64,000 bases of DNA, from contig NZ_JAPDMV010000008.1 in NCBI RefSeq assembly GCF_026319305.1, forward strand, positions 17,778 through 81,777, written 5' to 3'. The notes under the pieces are model-generated. The model did not search any database. It was not told the DNA's origin and saw nothing but the letters and a program-made list of their open reading frames with translations. Each line of letters opens with the position of its first letter. Within the stretch, counting starts at the first letter, position 1. Of the stretch, positions 45,416-54,413 are shown piece after piece. Both the position numbers and the translations under genes were made by a program. The stretch is from Methylophaga sp. OBS4. Its GTDB lineage: Bacteria > Pseudomonadota > Gammaproteobacteria > Nitrosococcales > Methylophagaceae.

Positions 45416-46642
45416 ATGATAAAACCAGAATCAATACAAATCATTAAAACTACCCTGCCCGTGTTACAGCAACATGGAGAAGATTTAACTAGATTGTTTT
45501 ATCAGCGTATGTTTGAAAACAACCCGGAGGTTAAGCCTTATTTTAACCAAGCCCATCAACAGGTCGGCAGTCAGCAGCGTGCATTGGCCTCGGCAATTTG
45601 TGCTTATGCTCAGCATATTGATAATCCGCAAGCGTTAGCCGGCGCGGTCGAATTGATTGCACAAAAACATGCTTCTCTTGGGATCAAAGCAGAACATTAT
45701 CCTATTGTCGGCGCTAATCTGCTGGCCTCTATACGCGAGTTACTGGGTGATGCGGCAACCGAAGATATTATTGAAGCATGGGGCGAAGCCTATATGGCTT
45801 TGGCCGATATTTTTATCAACCGTGAAAAAGCCATATATGAGCACCATGAAGAACAATACGGTTGGCAAGGGTTTAAGCCTTTTGTCGTTGTGAAGCGGGA
45901 ATTTAACAGCGATAACATTTCCTCATTTTATTTGCAGCCTCAAGATGGTGAAAAACTGCCTCCTCATAAACCCGGACAATACATTACGGTACGTGTCCCG
46001 GCTGCAGAGGGCCGGCATACTATGCGCAACTACAGCCTGTCCAATGAACCGGGCAGTGCCACATACCGCATCAGCGTCAAGCGCGAGTTGCCATCACCCG
46101 CAGATTCACCTGCGGGCGTAGTCTCAAACTTTTTGCATGAGCACATTCAACAAGGTGACCTCATAGAGATTGCCCCGCCATGCGGCGATTTCACGCTGAA
46201 AACACCTGAAAATGACACAACGGCACAGGTGTTTATTGCCGGTGGTGTCGGCATTACGCCTTTATTATCCATGTTGCATGATGCTCTGGATAAAGCCGAT
46301 GGCAAACGGCGGATCATTCTGATCCAAGCAGCCATAAACGGTGACGTACATGCTTTTGAGGATGAAATTGCGCGGCTGGCAGATAAGCATATCAATATGC
46401 AGTGGCATGTCCGTTACAGTGAACCAACAGCTGCCGATCACGCGGCTAACCGCTATGACAGCGAAGGTCTGCTTGATGCGAACCTGGTTGAAACGCTAAT
46501 TGGTGAGCAGGATGCGGATTATTATCTGTGTGGCCCCAAAGCAATGCTGAAACATACATATCAGCTACTGCAACAACACCAGACCCCTGCATCCAGCATT
46601 CATTACGAGTTATTTGGTCCGGCGGATCAACTACACGGCTGA
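45416..46642 (+). CDS. hmp: Flavohaemoglobin (nitric oxide dioxygenase)
   Basis: 408 residues from MIKPESIQIIKTTLPVLQQHG; GGAG is 6 bases upstream, favouring this over 45383. Globin domain (1-140) with proximal His in AQKHASLGIK and distal Tyr/Gln region in TRLFYQRMF; FAD domain with the RxYS motif MRNYSLSN; NAD domain GGVGITPLLSMLH and YLCGPKAML. It oxidises NO to nitrate. The upstream inverted repeat suggests NO-dependent control. Confidence 0.95.
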   Translation: MIKPESIQIIKTTLPVLQQHGEDLTRLFYQRMFENNPEVKPYFNQAHQQVGSQQRALASAICAYAQHIDNPQALAGAVELIAQKHASLGIKAEHYPIVGANLLASIRELLGDAATEDIIEAWGEAYMALADIFINREKAIYEHHEEQYGWQGFKPFVVVKREFNSDNISSFYLQPQDGEKLPPHKPGQYITVRVPAAEGRHTMRNYSLSNEPGSATYRISVKRELPSPADSPAGVVSNFLHEHIQQGDLIEIAPPCGDFTLKTPENDTTAQVFIAGGVGITPLLSMLHDALDKADGKRRIILIQAAINGDVHAFEDEIARLADKHINMQWHVRYSEPTAADHAANRYDSEGLLDANLVETLIGEQDADYYLCGPKAMLKHTYQLLQQHQTPASSIHYELFGPADQLHG

Positions 46643-46780
46643 GTGAGGTATAACCTGATCTGGATCCGGACCAGGCTCAACTTTTAGCCCTATGATGGGT
46701 GAAACCTCTGTAACACCCGCCAACACCTTTAACCGTTGCCGGTTTGACCGAAGAGTTGCTACTCTTCTTCAGTGGCAATT

Positions 46781-46805
46781 GAGCCCGCTGGATGCGGGCT
46801 CTTTC
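46781..46805 (+). terminator. Terminator downstream of hmp
   Basis: GAGCCCGC, TGGAT loop, GCGGGCTC, then TTTCT, about 140 bases after the hmp stop. The open frame through this segment to 46969 is not supported. Confidence 0.8.
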
Positions 46806-46940
46806 TAATGAATATTTATATCGATGTGAGCAAAAAGATATGGTTGTTTGATGAATTTGCCATCACGTATGCAAAAAATGAGGCAGCCCTACCATTAAAG
46901 GCTTCGCGCGGTATACGTGCTGGAATCCAGTCTGTGAAAT

Positions 46941-47543
46941 TCAGATCGGCAATTCATCCACTGTATTGACGACAGTAGCATAAAGGTCACGTGTTGATGC
47001 TAATGCCGCATTGTGCACCTGGCTGGCCGGAATAAGGCTGCCATCTGCCGCCAGCAAGGCCCGCGTGGCCGTGGTATTGGCAACAACAGTCGGTTGATAT
47101 CCCAGATTAAAACCACCGTGCGCGGTTGAGTTAACACACATATGAGTCATAAAGCCGGCCAGAATGATGTTCTCCACGCCTCGACTCCGCAAGGCATCAT
47201 CAAGGGCTGTCTGGATAAACGCGTTGGGAAAATGTTTAATGATGATATGCTCGCCATCCTGAGGCGCCACCTCATCAGCAATAGCCCCCAGTTCAGTATC
47301 AATATCGTATGGCGATCCTGTCCCGCTGTCATGTTGAATATGAAACACCGCTATCCCATGCTCACGAGCAAGATTTAACAATTTTCTGGCTTGAACCAAT
47401 GCAGCTTCTACACCTTCAAGTTGCATGACGCCTTGCCGGTAGGTGTTCTGGCAGTCAATCATGATCAATGCTGATTCGCTCAGTGCAGATGGCTGATGTC
47501 CCAGACCCACGATGTCCCGTAAAGTGGTTGATGTTGAACTCAT
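46941..47543 (-). CDS. Isochorismatase-family cysteine hydrolase
   Basis: 200 residues from MSSTSTTLRDIVGLG; AAGGAG is 7 bases upstream, whereas the longer frame to 47645 crosses the divergent promoter. Catalytic set of the family: D in ALIMIDCQNTY, K in IIIKHFPNAF, C in GFMTHMCVNSTA. Members hydrolyse isochorismate, nicotinamide or small amides; which is uncertain. Divergent from the sodium channel gene. Confidence 0.9.
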   Translation of the reverse strand: MSSTSTTLRDIVGLGHQPSALSESALIMIDCQNTYRQGVMQLEGVEAALVQARKLLNLAREHGIAVFHIQHDSGTGSPYDIDTELGAIADEVAPQDGEHIIIKHFPNAFIQTALDDALRSRGVENIILAGFMTHMCVNSTAHGGFNLGYQPTVVANTTATRALLAADGSLIPASQVHNAALASTRDLYATVVNTVDELPI

Positions 47544-47688
47544 CTCATTTCTCCTTATTTGTTCCGGCAATAACCGAACATACCACAAACTATTGACAAC
47601 CATAGAGATAACCGCTGCATATTCAACTTGCAATAAAGCCAACAATGATTATTATTCCGCTGCTATATCGCATTTTTTCGGAGATAAC

Positions 47689-48504
47689 ATGGACAGCGTA
47701 CGATCAGATAATCCGCTTGGCTTTGCCGCCGTGTTCAACAGTATCCGCAACAACCGTCTGTTTGAAATGATGGTGGTAACGGTCATTTTGTTTTCAGCGC
47801 TGCTCACCGGCGCCAAGACCTATAATATCTCGCCTCAAATACTCACGGTCATTGAGTGGCTTGACTATAGTATTACCCTTTTCTTCCTGATTGAAATATC
47901 AATACGTTTTTTTGCTGAAAGCAATAAATGGCATTTTTTCAAAAGTGGCTGGAATATTTTTGATTCTTTAATCGTTGTGATCAGTCTGGTCCCGATTGAA
48001 GACAGCGAGCTGGCGCTGGTCGGACGATTGATTCGTATTTTCCGCGTATTGCGGATGGTTTCAGTCATCCCGGAACTGCGCCTGTTGCTCAATTCACTGC
48101 TGAAAGCCCTGCCGCAACTGGGTTATGTCGCCCTGCTGATGTTTATTATTGTGTATATCTACGCAGCGGTCGGCACCACGTTTTTTGCCCCAATAAACCC
48201 CACTCTGTGGGGCGATATCGCTGTTTCCATGCTAACCCTGTTCAGAGTCATGACCTTTGAAGACTGGACTGACGTGATGTACGAAACCATGACGGTTTAC
48301 CCGATAAGCTGGGCCTTTTATATCAGTTTTATCTTTCTTAATACTTTTGCTTTTCTCAATATGCTGATCGGCATCGTAGTCAATGTGATGGAAAAAGAAA
48401 ATGCCGCGCAATGGCAACAAGAGCACGCTGGTGAAACGACTATTGATGATCTGTCCCGCCAAATCAGCGAGCTGAAAACATTACTCGAGAAGAAATTAGC
48501 TTAG
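47689..48504 (+). CDS. Voltage-gated sodium channel (BacNav type)
   Basis: 271 residues from MDSVRSDNPLGF; GGAG precedes the ATG. One six-transmembrane ion-channel unit, assembling as a tetramer. S4 carries regularly spaced arginines in VGRLIRIFRVLRMV. The selectivity filter reads TFEDWTD (about 189-195), at the place of TLESW in NaChBac, and a C-terminal coiled coil (DDLSRQISELKTLLEKKL) assembles the tetramer. Na+ selectivity is inferred from the Glu in the filter; such channels are common in halophilic and alkaliphilic bacteria. Confidence 0.9.
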   Translation: MDSVRSDNPLGFAAVFNSIRNNRLFEMMVVTVILFSALLTGAKTYNISPQILTVIEWLDYSITLFFLIEISIRFFAESNKWHFFKSGWNIFDSLIVVISLVPIEDSELALVGRLIRIFRVLRMVSVIPELRLLLNSLLKALPQLGYVALLMFIIVYIYAAVGTTFFAPINPTLWGDIAVSMLTLFRVMTFEDWTDVMYETMTVYPISWAFYISFIFLNTFAFLNMLIGIVVNVMEKENAAQWQQEHAGETTIDDLSRQISELKTLLEKKLA

Positions 48505-48525
48505 TAGCTTTATTCCGGCCCATAA

Positions 48526-48549
48526 AAAAGGGAGCCATGGCTCCCTTTT
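48526..48549. terminator. Bidirectional terminator between the sodium channel and dps genes
   Basis: A perfect 24-bp palindrome: AAAAGGGAGCC and its mirror GGCTCCCTTTT around ATGG. Convergent genes on both sides use it. Confidence 0.9.
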
Positions 48550-48573
48550 CTGTTTCTGCTTTTCGTTACAGGA

Positions 48574-49041
48574 TTACTGCATGGCCCGCAACATCCATGC
48601 AGTTTTCTCATGAACGCGCATGCGGTCTGATATCAATGCTACTGAAGACTCGTCATCAGCCTCCTGAGCCAGTTTCAATACATCGCGGCAGGTTTTGACC
48701 ACCTGCTCATGACCATGGGTCAACGTGACCACCATTTCCGCAGCCTTGGGTACACCTTCAACTTCCTTAATGCTACTGAGCTCAGCAAAGGTTTTATAGG
48801 TGCCGGGGGCGGCGATACCCAGAGTACGAATGCGCTCTGCGATTTCATCCACCGCTGTGGCCAGTTCTGTGTAATGCTCCTCGAACATCAGGTGCAGTTC
48901 ACGAAACTGCGGACCGGTGACATTCCAGTGAAAGTTGTGGGTTTGTAAATACAGGGTGTATGAATCAGCCAGCAAGCGTTTCAGGCCTTCAGCAATATCC
49001 TGTCTGTCCTGTTTGTTAATACCGATATCGATGGTACTCAT
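48574..49041 (-). CDS. dps: Dps-family ferritin-like DNA-binding protein
   Basis: 155 residues from [23 protein letters not shown] 8 bases upstream. Ferroxidase signature [14 protein letters not shown] (His) and [11 protein letters not shown] with [11 protein letters not shown]. Dodecamer that oxidises and stores iron with peroxide and shields DNA. Fits the iron-stress theme; a perfect Fur box lies in the divergent region but nearer to the DUF2061 gene. Confidence 0.93.
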   Translation of the reverse strand: MSTIDIGINKQDRQDIAEGLKRLLADSYTLYLQTHNFHWNVTGPQFRELHLMFEEHYTELATAVDEIAERIRTLGIAAPGTYKTFAELSSIKEVEGVPKAAEMVVTLTHGHEQVVKTCRDVLKLAQEADDESSVALISDRMRVHEKTAWMLRAMQ

Positions 49042-49257
49042 ACTACGTGCCTCCTTGTGTATCGTTGCAAACCTGCCTAGCCAACATCGCAAAACATTGA
49101 TTCGCGCTGTCGAAGTTGCCTCTAATCTAGCTCACCTCAGCTAATCTGTAAAACGATTTATTCAAATAAAAGCAATCGATTAAAACGATTTTTTTATTTT
49201 GTGTTTTATCAATCGTAATCATTGATTTTATTTGTTTTACCAATCATTAAAGGTAAA

Positions 49258-49272
49258 TGATAATTATTATCA
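49258..49272 (+). promoter_or_regulatory. Perfect 7-1-7 Fur box
   Basis: TGATAATTATTATCA, identical to the 7-1-7 Fur core TGATAAT-N-ATTATCA. It lies 39 bases before the DUF2061 start and about 220 bases upstream of dps, in their divergent region. Confidence 0.8.
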
Positions 49273-49310
49273 AACAGACATGTATTCAGAATTATTGAAA
49301 GGACAATATC

Positions 49311-49520
49311 ATGATTAAGACAATCAGTTTCGCAGCGGTCCACTTCACTGTCGCTTTCACTGTGGGTTATATCATGACCGGCAGTATAGTTGTCGGCGGC
49401 GCCATGGCCTTGGTAGAACCGGCGATTAATACCGCCGCTTTCTACATCCATGAAAAAGTATGGGCCCGCTTGCACCAGCCCCGGCCGGCCCCCCGGACTG
49501 AATGGGTGCCTCAGGCTTAG
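49311..49520 (+). CDS. DUF2061 small membrane protein
   Basis: 69 residues. MIKTISFAAVHFTVAFTVGYIMTGS, then IVVGGAMALVEPAINTAAFYIHEKVWARL, the conserved DUF2061 pattern with two membrane segments. No known biochemical role. The AAAGGA ribosome site and the perfect Fur box upstream suggest iron-regulated expression. Confidence 0.88.
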   Translation: MIKTISFAAVHFTVAFTVGYIMTGSIVVGGAMALVEPAINTAAFYIHEKVWARLHQPRPAPRTEWVPQA

Positions 49521-49590
49521 TGTTCTTGCAATCTTAGCTACAGCCAGCATAATGCAGTCTGACTGAAACAGACAGACAACTATTGCCCTG

Positions 49591-50775
49591 ATGAAAACCA
49601 CAGGTTCCGTTTTTGAAGTATTTATCGCCTTCCTCAAGCTTGGCCTCACCTCTTTTGGCGGGCCAATCGCTCATATTGCGTATTATCGTCATGCATTTGT
49701 CGAAAAACGCCGGTGGCTGACGGAAGAACAGTTCACCCAGTTACTGGTCTTATGTCAATTTTTACCTGGTCCTGCCAGTAGTCAGATGGGGTTTACACTG
49801 GGATTGCTCAGAGCCGGCTGGTTGGGTGCCATTGCTGCTTTTGTCGCTTTTACCCTGCCCTCCGCCATCCTGTTGTTTATTTTTGCTCAATTACTGCCTG
49901 TTGTTTCCGGCACGATCAGTGACGCGGCTATCCATGGCTTGAAACTGGTGGCATTATCCGTTGTTGCTCAGGCGGTATTGCTGATGGCCAGACAGTTATG
50001 CCCGGATCTTCAGCGTCTGTTGATTGCACTGGTTTCTGTTGTCCTCCTGCTGCTGGTCAATCAGCCACTGATCCAATTGCTGGTCGTGGTCGCAGGTGCT
50101 GTTGCCGGTTTGGTTGTCTGTCGCGATCAACAGCTTATGCCGGTTGCCGAGCTGAAATTAAACTATGGCAAGCACCTCGCCTGGCTGTTGCTGGCTATCT
50201 TTACTGTGCTTTTGTTAGGCTTACCATTGTTGGCTGACAGTAGCAGTCTGCTGGCAGTCGTTGAAGCCTTTTATCAGGCAGGGGCTTTAGTATTTGGCGG
50301 TGGTCATGTGGTATTGCCATTGCTGGAAAATACCGTTGTTGCTCCCGGCTGGGTGGCTGCTGATGAATATCTGGCCGGCTACGGCGCCGCGCAGGCCGTG
50401 CCGGGCCCTTTGTTTTCTGTTGCAGCCTATCTGGGCGCGATGCTGCCGGGTGATAACGGTGGTTTGTCAGGCGCCCTGGTGGCGTTGCTGGCGATATTCC
50501 TGCCGGGATTCTTGCTGGTAGCCGCCATATTGCCATTGTGGAAGAATCTGCTTAACTATCCCGCTGCTGCCAGCGCGGTGGCAGGCGTTAATGCCGCAGT
50601 CGTCGGGTTGCTGGCAGCTGCTTTATATGATCCGCTCTGGGTCAGCGTCGTCGATCATATTTCTGATTTTATTATCGCGCTGACCGGTTTTTTACTGTTA
50701 CAGTTCGCGCGGCTGTCTCCATTAATAATTGTGGTCTGGTGCGTCAGCGCCAGTATCGTGGTCAGTCTTGTATGA
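49591..50775 (+). CDS. chrA: Chromate efflux transporter ChrA
   Basis: 394 residues of the long (two-domain) CHR family. The N-terminal domain has FLKLGLTSFGGPIAHI and QLLVLCQFLPGPASSQMGF; the C-terminal domain repeats the pattern as FYQAGALVFGGGHVVLPLL and GYGAAQAVPGPLFSVAAYLG, giving about 10-12 membrane segments. It exports chromate using the proton motive force. The last bases overlap the GNAT gene (ATGA). Confidence 0.93.
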   Translation: MKTTGSVFEVFIAFLKLGLTSFGGPIAHIAYYRHAFVEKRRWLTEEQFTQLLVLCQFLPGPASSQMGFTLGLLRAGWLGAIAAFVAFTLPSAILLFIFAQLLPVVSGTISDAAIHGLKLVALSVVAQAVLLMARQLCPDLQRLLIALVSVVLLLLVNQPLIQLLVVVAGAVAGLVVCRDQQLMPVAELKLNYGKHLAWLLLAIFTVLLLGLPLLADSSSLLAVVEAFYQAGALVFGGGHVVLPLLENTVVAPGWVAADEYLAGYGAAQAVPGPLFSVAAYLGAMLPGDNGGLSGALVALLAIFLPGFLLVAAILPLWKNLLNYPAAASAVAGVNAAVVGLLAAALYDPLWVSVVDHISDFIIALTGFLLLQFARLSPLIIVVWCVSASIVVSLV

Positions 50776-51284
50776 ATCCCATCATCCGTAAAGCCCTCCA
50801 TTCAGATATTCCTGCTCTGACCCGACTCCTGCTCAGTTGTGCTGAGTCCATGAGTCAGCAGAATATGCATCACTGGCAGGGGGTTTATGATGAGGAGCAA
50901 GTGCTCGAAAACATGAAAAACAAACAGGTATTCATCCTGGAGCGGGATCAACAAGTTCTGGGATGTATCGCGCTGGGCAGAGAAAAAGCCGATTATTATG
51001 ATGATTGCTGGCCAGACGCACCGGATGCGGATTTCTATATCACGCAACTGGCTGTTAACCCCGGCTGTCAGGGACAGGGTTATGGCAAATTACTGATGCA
51101 ACATTGTGTTAATCAAGTCGGGCAGGCCAGTCTGCAACTGGACGCAGTCGATCACTACCCTGCTCTGCTCAGGTTTTACCAGCAGCTGGGCTTTACAATT
51201 ATCGCCACAGGTATCGGCCTGGGCGATAAACGTCATTTGTTTGAATTACAAACCCTAGCGGTTAGCGCTCAGCTTGGTATATAA
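50772..51284 (+). CDS. GNAT-family N-acetyltransferase
   Basis: 170 residues, start ATG overlapping the chrA stop. Acetyl-CoA binding motif A is visible in LAVNPGCQGQGYGKLLMQH (V.P..QG.G.G..L). The C-terminal LRFYQQLGFTIIATG is typical. Substrate unknown; co-translation with chrA may be incidental. The C-terminal 30 bases overlap the convergent permease gene. Confidence 0.88.
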   Translation: MNPIIRKALHSDIPALTRLLLSCAESMSQQNMHHWQGVYDEEQVLENMKNKQVFILERDQQVLGCIALGREKADYYDDCWPDAPDADFYITQLAVNPGCQGQGYGKLLMQHCVNQVGQASLQLDAVDHYPALLRFYQQLGFTIIATGIGLGDKRHLFELQTLAVSAQLGI

Positions 51285-52511
51285 GGAGTAACGATAGGCG
51301 CTGAGCGACGGTATTAACGCCACCGCCACACTTACCAGCATAATTAACCCCATATCGCGGACAATAGCGATATTGATGGGATTGCCGCTGATAAAAAGCC
51401 CGTATTGCGCGCTCAACGTATCCTGCAACAAACCTGTTGCCAGCCACAATGCCAGTCCTGCGAGAGCAATGCCCAATAGCGTAATAATCATCGCTTCCAA
51501 TTGCAGCAATACAAATATCAACCAGGGTCCGGCCCCTATTGCCCTTAAGATAGCCAGTTCATAGCGCCGTTCCCGCATTGATACCAGCAACATGTTGCTC
51601 ATGCCAAACAAAGCACCGGCCAATACCAATACTGAAATCAGCAACAACAAGTTTTCTACATCCTCCATCATCTGCCACAAGGCAAATAAGGTAGCGCCGG
51701 GCAAAATTGCCTGTAACGCTTCCTGTTGATAATCATTGATTTGTCTTTGCAACTTGAAGGTAGCCAGCTTTGATTCCAAACCGAGCATAAAAGCAGTGAT
51801 CGACTGTGGCACTAGTTGTTGTGCAGTTAACATCTGCTCAGCCGGCGTATAGGCAGACAGGTTGACCCCGCTGTGCCAGTTAAGGTGAATCGCTTCTATG
51901 CCGGCCAAACTCACATAAATCGTTTTATCAATCGGCGTGCCGGTAGCAGCAAGAATGCCGCTGACAGTAAATGGTTTGTCGTCATGGCGGCTGAAACTGG
52001 TTTGCGACTGGCCATGCGATAAAATTAACTCATCTCCGGTTTGATAACCGAGCTGTGCTGCCACCTCAGCACCGATGACCGCATCATAAATCGCCGTAAA
52101 CGGCTGACCGGCAGTAAACGTCAGTGCTTGTTTATCGCCATATTTGAAAAAACGGAACAAATCGTCAGTAGTGCCGATGACCCGGTAGCCCCGGTGCGAA
52201 TCGCCCAAGGATAAAGGAATCGTCCACGCCACATCGGCATTGGCTGCAATGTCCTGATAACTGCGCCAGGAAATATTATTGCTGGCATGACCGATATGGA
52301 ATACCGAATACAACAACAAATTCAACTCGCCGCTGCGGGCGCCAACGATCAAATCCACCCCGGAAACCGTTTTGCTGAAACTACTCTTGGCCTGATAACG
52401 CACCGTTTCCACGCTGAGCAATACAAATACGCTGACGGCGATCATCAACACTGTCAACGCTACACTGCCGCGACGTTCCCACAGACTTTTCCAGGCCAGC
52501 TTGAGCATCAT
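51255..52511 (-). CDS. FtsX/MacB-type ABC transporter permease (zinc cluster)
   Basis: 418 residues with an N-terminal membrane segment (ALTVLMIAVSVFVLLSV), a large periplasmic MacB-core-like domain, and three C-terminal membrane segments (LLLLISVLVLAGALFGMSN; FVLLQLEAMIITLLGIALAGLALWL; LIMLVSVAVALIPSLSAYR). It overlaps its ATPase gene by 4 bases. By position next to a perfect Zur box and a DUF3299 gene it is counterpart to the Zrg permease of Vibrio zinc uptake. Confidence 0.85.
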   Translation of the reverse strand: MMLKLAWKSLWERRGSVALTVLMIAVSVFVLLSVETVRYQAKSSFSKTVSGVDLIVGARSGELNLLLYSVFHIGHASNNISWRSYQDIAANADVAWTIPLSLGDSHRGYRVIGTTDDLFRFFKYGDKQALTFTAGQPFTAIYDAVIGAEVAAQLGYQTGDELILSHGQSQTSFSRHDDKPFTVSGILAATGTPIDKTIYVSLAGIEAIHLNWHSGVNLSAYTPAEQMLTAQQLVPQSITAFMLGLESKLATFKLQRQINDYQQEALQAILPGATLFALWQMMEDVENLLLLISVLVLAGALFGMSNMLLVSMRERRYELAILRAIGAGPWLIFVLLQLEAMIITLLGIALAGLALWLATGLLQDTLSAQYGLFISGNPINIAIVRDMGLIMLVSVAVALIPSLSAYRYSLYTKLSANR

Positions 52512-53236
52512 GACAGGGATGCCTCTACCCGGTTCAACATCTGCATATCGATCTGGCGAGAGAAGTTATGCGCCAGCGAGCGATCATGGCTGACAAAAAG
52601 CAACGTGCTCTGATTTTCCTCAACCAGGTCCAGTAATAACGATAGAAACCCTTGCCGGGCATCACTATCCAGCGCCGATGTCGGTTCATCGACAATCAGA
52701 ATCTCAGGATGGTTAATCAATGCCCTGGCAATGGCGGCCCGTTGCTGCTGACCGACACTGAGTTTATCCGCACGACGGGAAAGCAATTGCAGATCCAGCT
52801 GTAAACCACTGAATAAAGCCTGCAGCCGTATATTGACCGTTTCCGCCTTACTATCGCCAAAATGAGCAGCCAGTTGAATATTGTCCAATACACTGAGATA
52901 GGGAATCAGATTGAACTGCTGAAAAACCATGCCCAGATGACGGGCGCGGAACATATCACGACGATGATTATTAAGGGCGGAAAAAGTTTGTCCCAATAAC
53001 GTGATCTGCCCTTGTTGCGGTTGCAGGATACCGGCCAGTAAATTAAGCAAAGTAGATTTACCCGATCCCGAAGGACCGTAAATAAACAGCCGCTCATTTT
53101 TTTGGACCTGCCACTGCGGAATCCGGATTACATCTGCTGCTGATTTTCCGGGATAACGGAAATGCACATCGCTGATCTCTATTACGCTCTCTTTTGTCTG
53201 GCTTTGCATTGATGCTGGTTTTCCTGTCTGCTTCAA
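52508..53236 (-). CDS. LolD/MacB-type ABC ATPase (zinc cluster)
   Basis: 242 residues: Walker A GPSGSGKST, Q-loop in MVFQQFNLIPYLSV, signature LSVGQQQRAAIARAL, Walker B ILIVDEPTSALD, H-loop FVSHDRSL. Partner of the adjacent permease. Starts 10 bases from the Zur operator, so transcription is expected to be repressed when zinc is ample. Confidence 0.87.
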   Translation of the reverse strand: MKQTGKPASMQSQTKESVIEISDVHFRYPGKSAADVIRIPQWQVQKNERLFIYGPSGSGKSTLLNLLAGILQPQQGQITLLGQTFSALNNHRRDMFRARHLGMVFQQFNLIPYLSVLDNIQLAAHFGDSKAETVNIRLQALFSGLQLDLQLLSRRADKLSVGQQQRAAIARALINHPEILIVDEPTSALDSDARQGFLSLLLDLVEENQSTLLFVSHDRSLAHNFSRQIDMQMLNRVEASLS

Positions 53237-53245
53237 ACATTGAAC

Positions 53246-53268
53246 TAAATGTTATAACATAACATTTA
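53246..53268. promoter_or_regulatory. Zur box between divergent zinc-cluster genes
   Basis: TAAATGTTAT, AAC, ATAACATTTA: a perfect 10-3-10 inverted repeat matching the gammaproteobacterial Zur consensus (AATGTTATAnTATAACATT). It lies between the ABC ATPase (leftward) and DUF3299 (rightward) genes, so both can be repressed together. Confidence 0.9.
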
Positions 53269-53293
53269 ATATTTCATCTGCATCAGGAATGTT

Positions 53294-53935
53294 ATGTCTT
53301 TCTTTGAGATCCTTACTCGTTTAACCCCGCCAGAAGACATTGTGAAAAGGTCTCTATTTCACACCTTATTGCCTGGCCGGCCGACAGCACTTCTGCTGAT
53401 GCTTACCATATTCCCACTGCTGGTAATGGCCGAGTCCACAAAATCGTCATATCAACAAATTGAGTGGACCGATTTATTACCTGAAGCAGATCTGCAAGCC
53501 TTGCTTAATCCCCCGGAAGCTTTGAACAATATTGAAGACGGTTCGGAAGCTGATCAGATAAGCAATGCCTTGTCCGATGCCTTGAGTCAGGCAGGCGACA
53601 GCCGTTATCAACAGGCGTTAATCTCGACCCGGGTACGCGATGAATATGATAACCAGCTGGTCCGGTTGCCCGGTTTTATTGTGCCTATAGAAATAAACGC
53701 CGGGCAAATTGTCACCCGTTTTTTTCTGGTCCCCTATTTCGGTGCCTGTATCCATGTGCCACCACCACCGCCCAATCAAATCGTCTATGCCAGTTTTGAA
53801 CAAGGCATGAAAATTGATTCGATTTATGATCCATACTGGCTGGAAGGAACGCTGCACACCACCGTTACTGAAAATGAGATGGCAACATCGGCTTATAGCA
53901 TGTCGGTGACCAATGTTATTCCGTATCAGGAATAA
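53294..53935 (+). CDS. DUF3299 exported protein (ZrgE-like)
   Basis: 213 residues, N-terminal hydrophobic segment (TALLLMLTIFPLLVMA) then IEWTDLLPEADLQALLNPP, LVRLPGFIVPIEI and FFLVPYFGACIHVPPPPPNQIVY, the DUF3299 core. A Cys plus His pair (ACIHVPPPPP) could bind zinc. Paired with ZrgA-type genes in Vibrio, where it aids zinc uptake. A periplasmic location is likely. Confidence 0.87.
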   Translation: MSFFEILTRLTPPEDIVKRSLFHTLLPGRPTALLLMLTIFPLLVMAESTKSSYQQIEWTDLLPEADLQALLNPPEALNNIEDGSEADQISNALSDALSQAGDSRYQQALISTRVRDEYDNQLVRLPGFIVPIEINAGQIVTRFFLVPYFGACIHVPPPPPNQIVYASFEQGMKIDSIYDPYWLEGTLHTTVTENEMATSAYSMSVTNVIPYQE

Positions 53936-53956
53936 ACGTCAGCCGAAGAATCGGGT

Positions 53957-54412
53957 TTAACGACAGTTTTCGCAAAGGCCGTGCAGTTCCAATTGTGGAC
54001 TGCCAAGCTGAAAACCAGCACTGGCGACACTATCACGTAAGGCTTCAATAATGTCCTTTTTAACACCGATTTCACGTACATTATGGCAAGTGTCACAGAT
54101 CAGAAACTGCGGAATTTCATGCGCATGATCACAAGCAATATGAGAACAGGCCACGTATTTATTAGTAGAGTCCAGTTTGTGCACCAGATTTTCTTGTGAC
54201 AGAAAATCGAGCATCCGGTATATCGACATCACCGGGATAGCATCATCAAAGTCAGCTTTGTAGTGTTCAGCAATCTCATAGGCCGATAACGGCATTGATG
54301 CACGTAATAATGAACTCAACACATTTTTACGTTTAGCCGTCAAACGCGCGCCGGCTTGCTCACAGCTGTGTTCGGCTTTACGAATGATTTTGTCGATCTT
54401 GGTTTTTGACAT
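53957..54412 (-). CDS. zur: Zinc uptake regulator Zur (Fur family)
   Basis: 151 residues. Winged helix: GARLTAKRKNVLSSLLRASMPLSAYEIAEHY and VMSIYRMLDFLSQENLVHKLD. Zinc sites: CSHIACDHAHEIPQFLICDTCHNV and C-terminal LHGLCENC. Zur represses uptake genes under zinc sufficiency. It is last in an operon with zrgA, DUF1826 and merC and starts 2 bases after the zrgA stop, so feedback on its own operon is likely. Confidence 0.93.
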   Translation of the reverse strand: MSKTKIDKIIRKAEHSCEQAGARLTAKRKNVLSSLLRASMPLSAYEIAEHYKADFDDAIPVMSIYRMLDFLSQENLVHKLDSTNKYVACSHIACDHAHEIPQFLICDTCHNVREIGVKKDIIEALRDSVASAGFQLGSPQLELHGLCENCR

Positions 54413-54413
54413 C

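Noticed and set aside
46772..46969. 65-codon frame downstream of hmp
   Set aside because: It starts within the hmp terminator, overlaps the end of the isochorismatase gene, and has no ribosome site.
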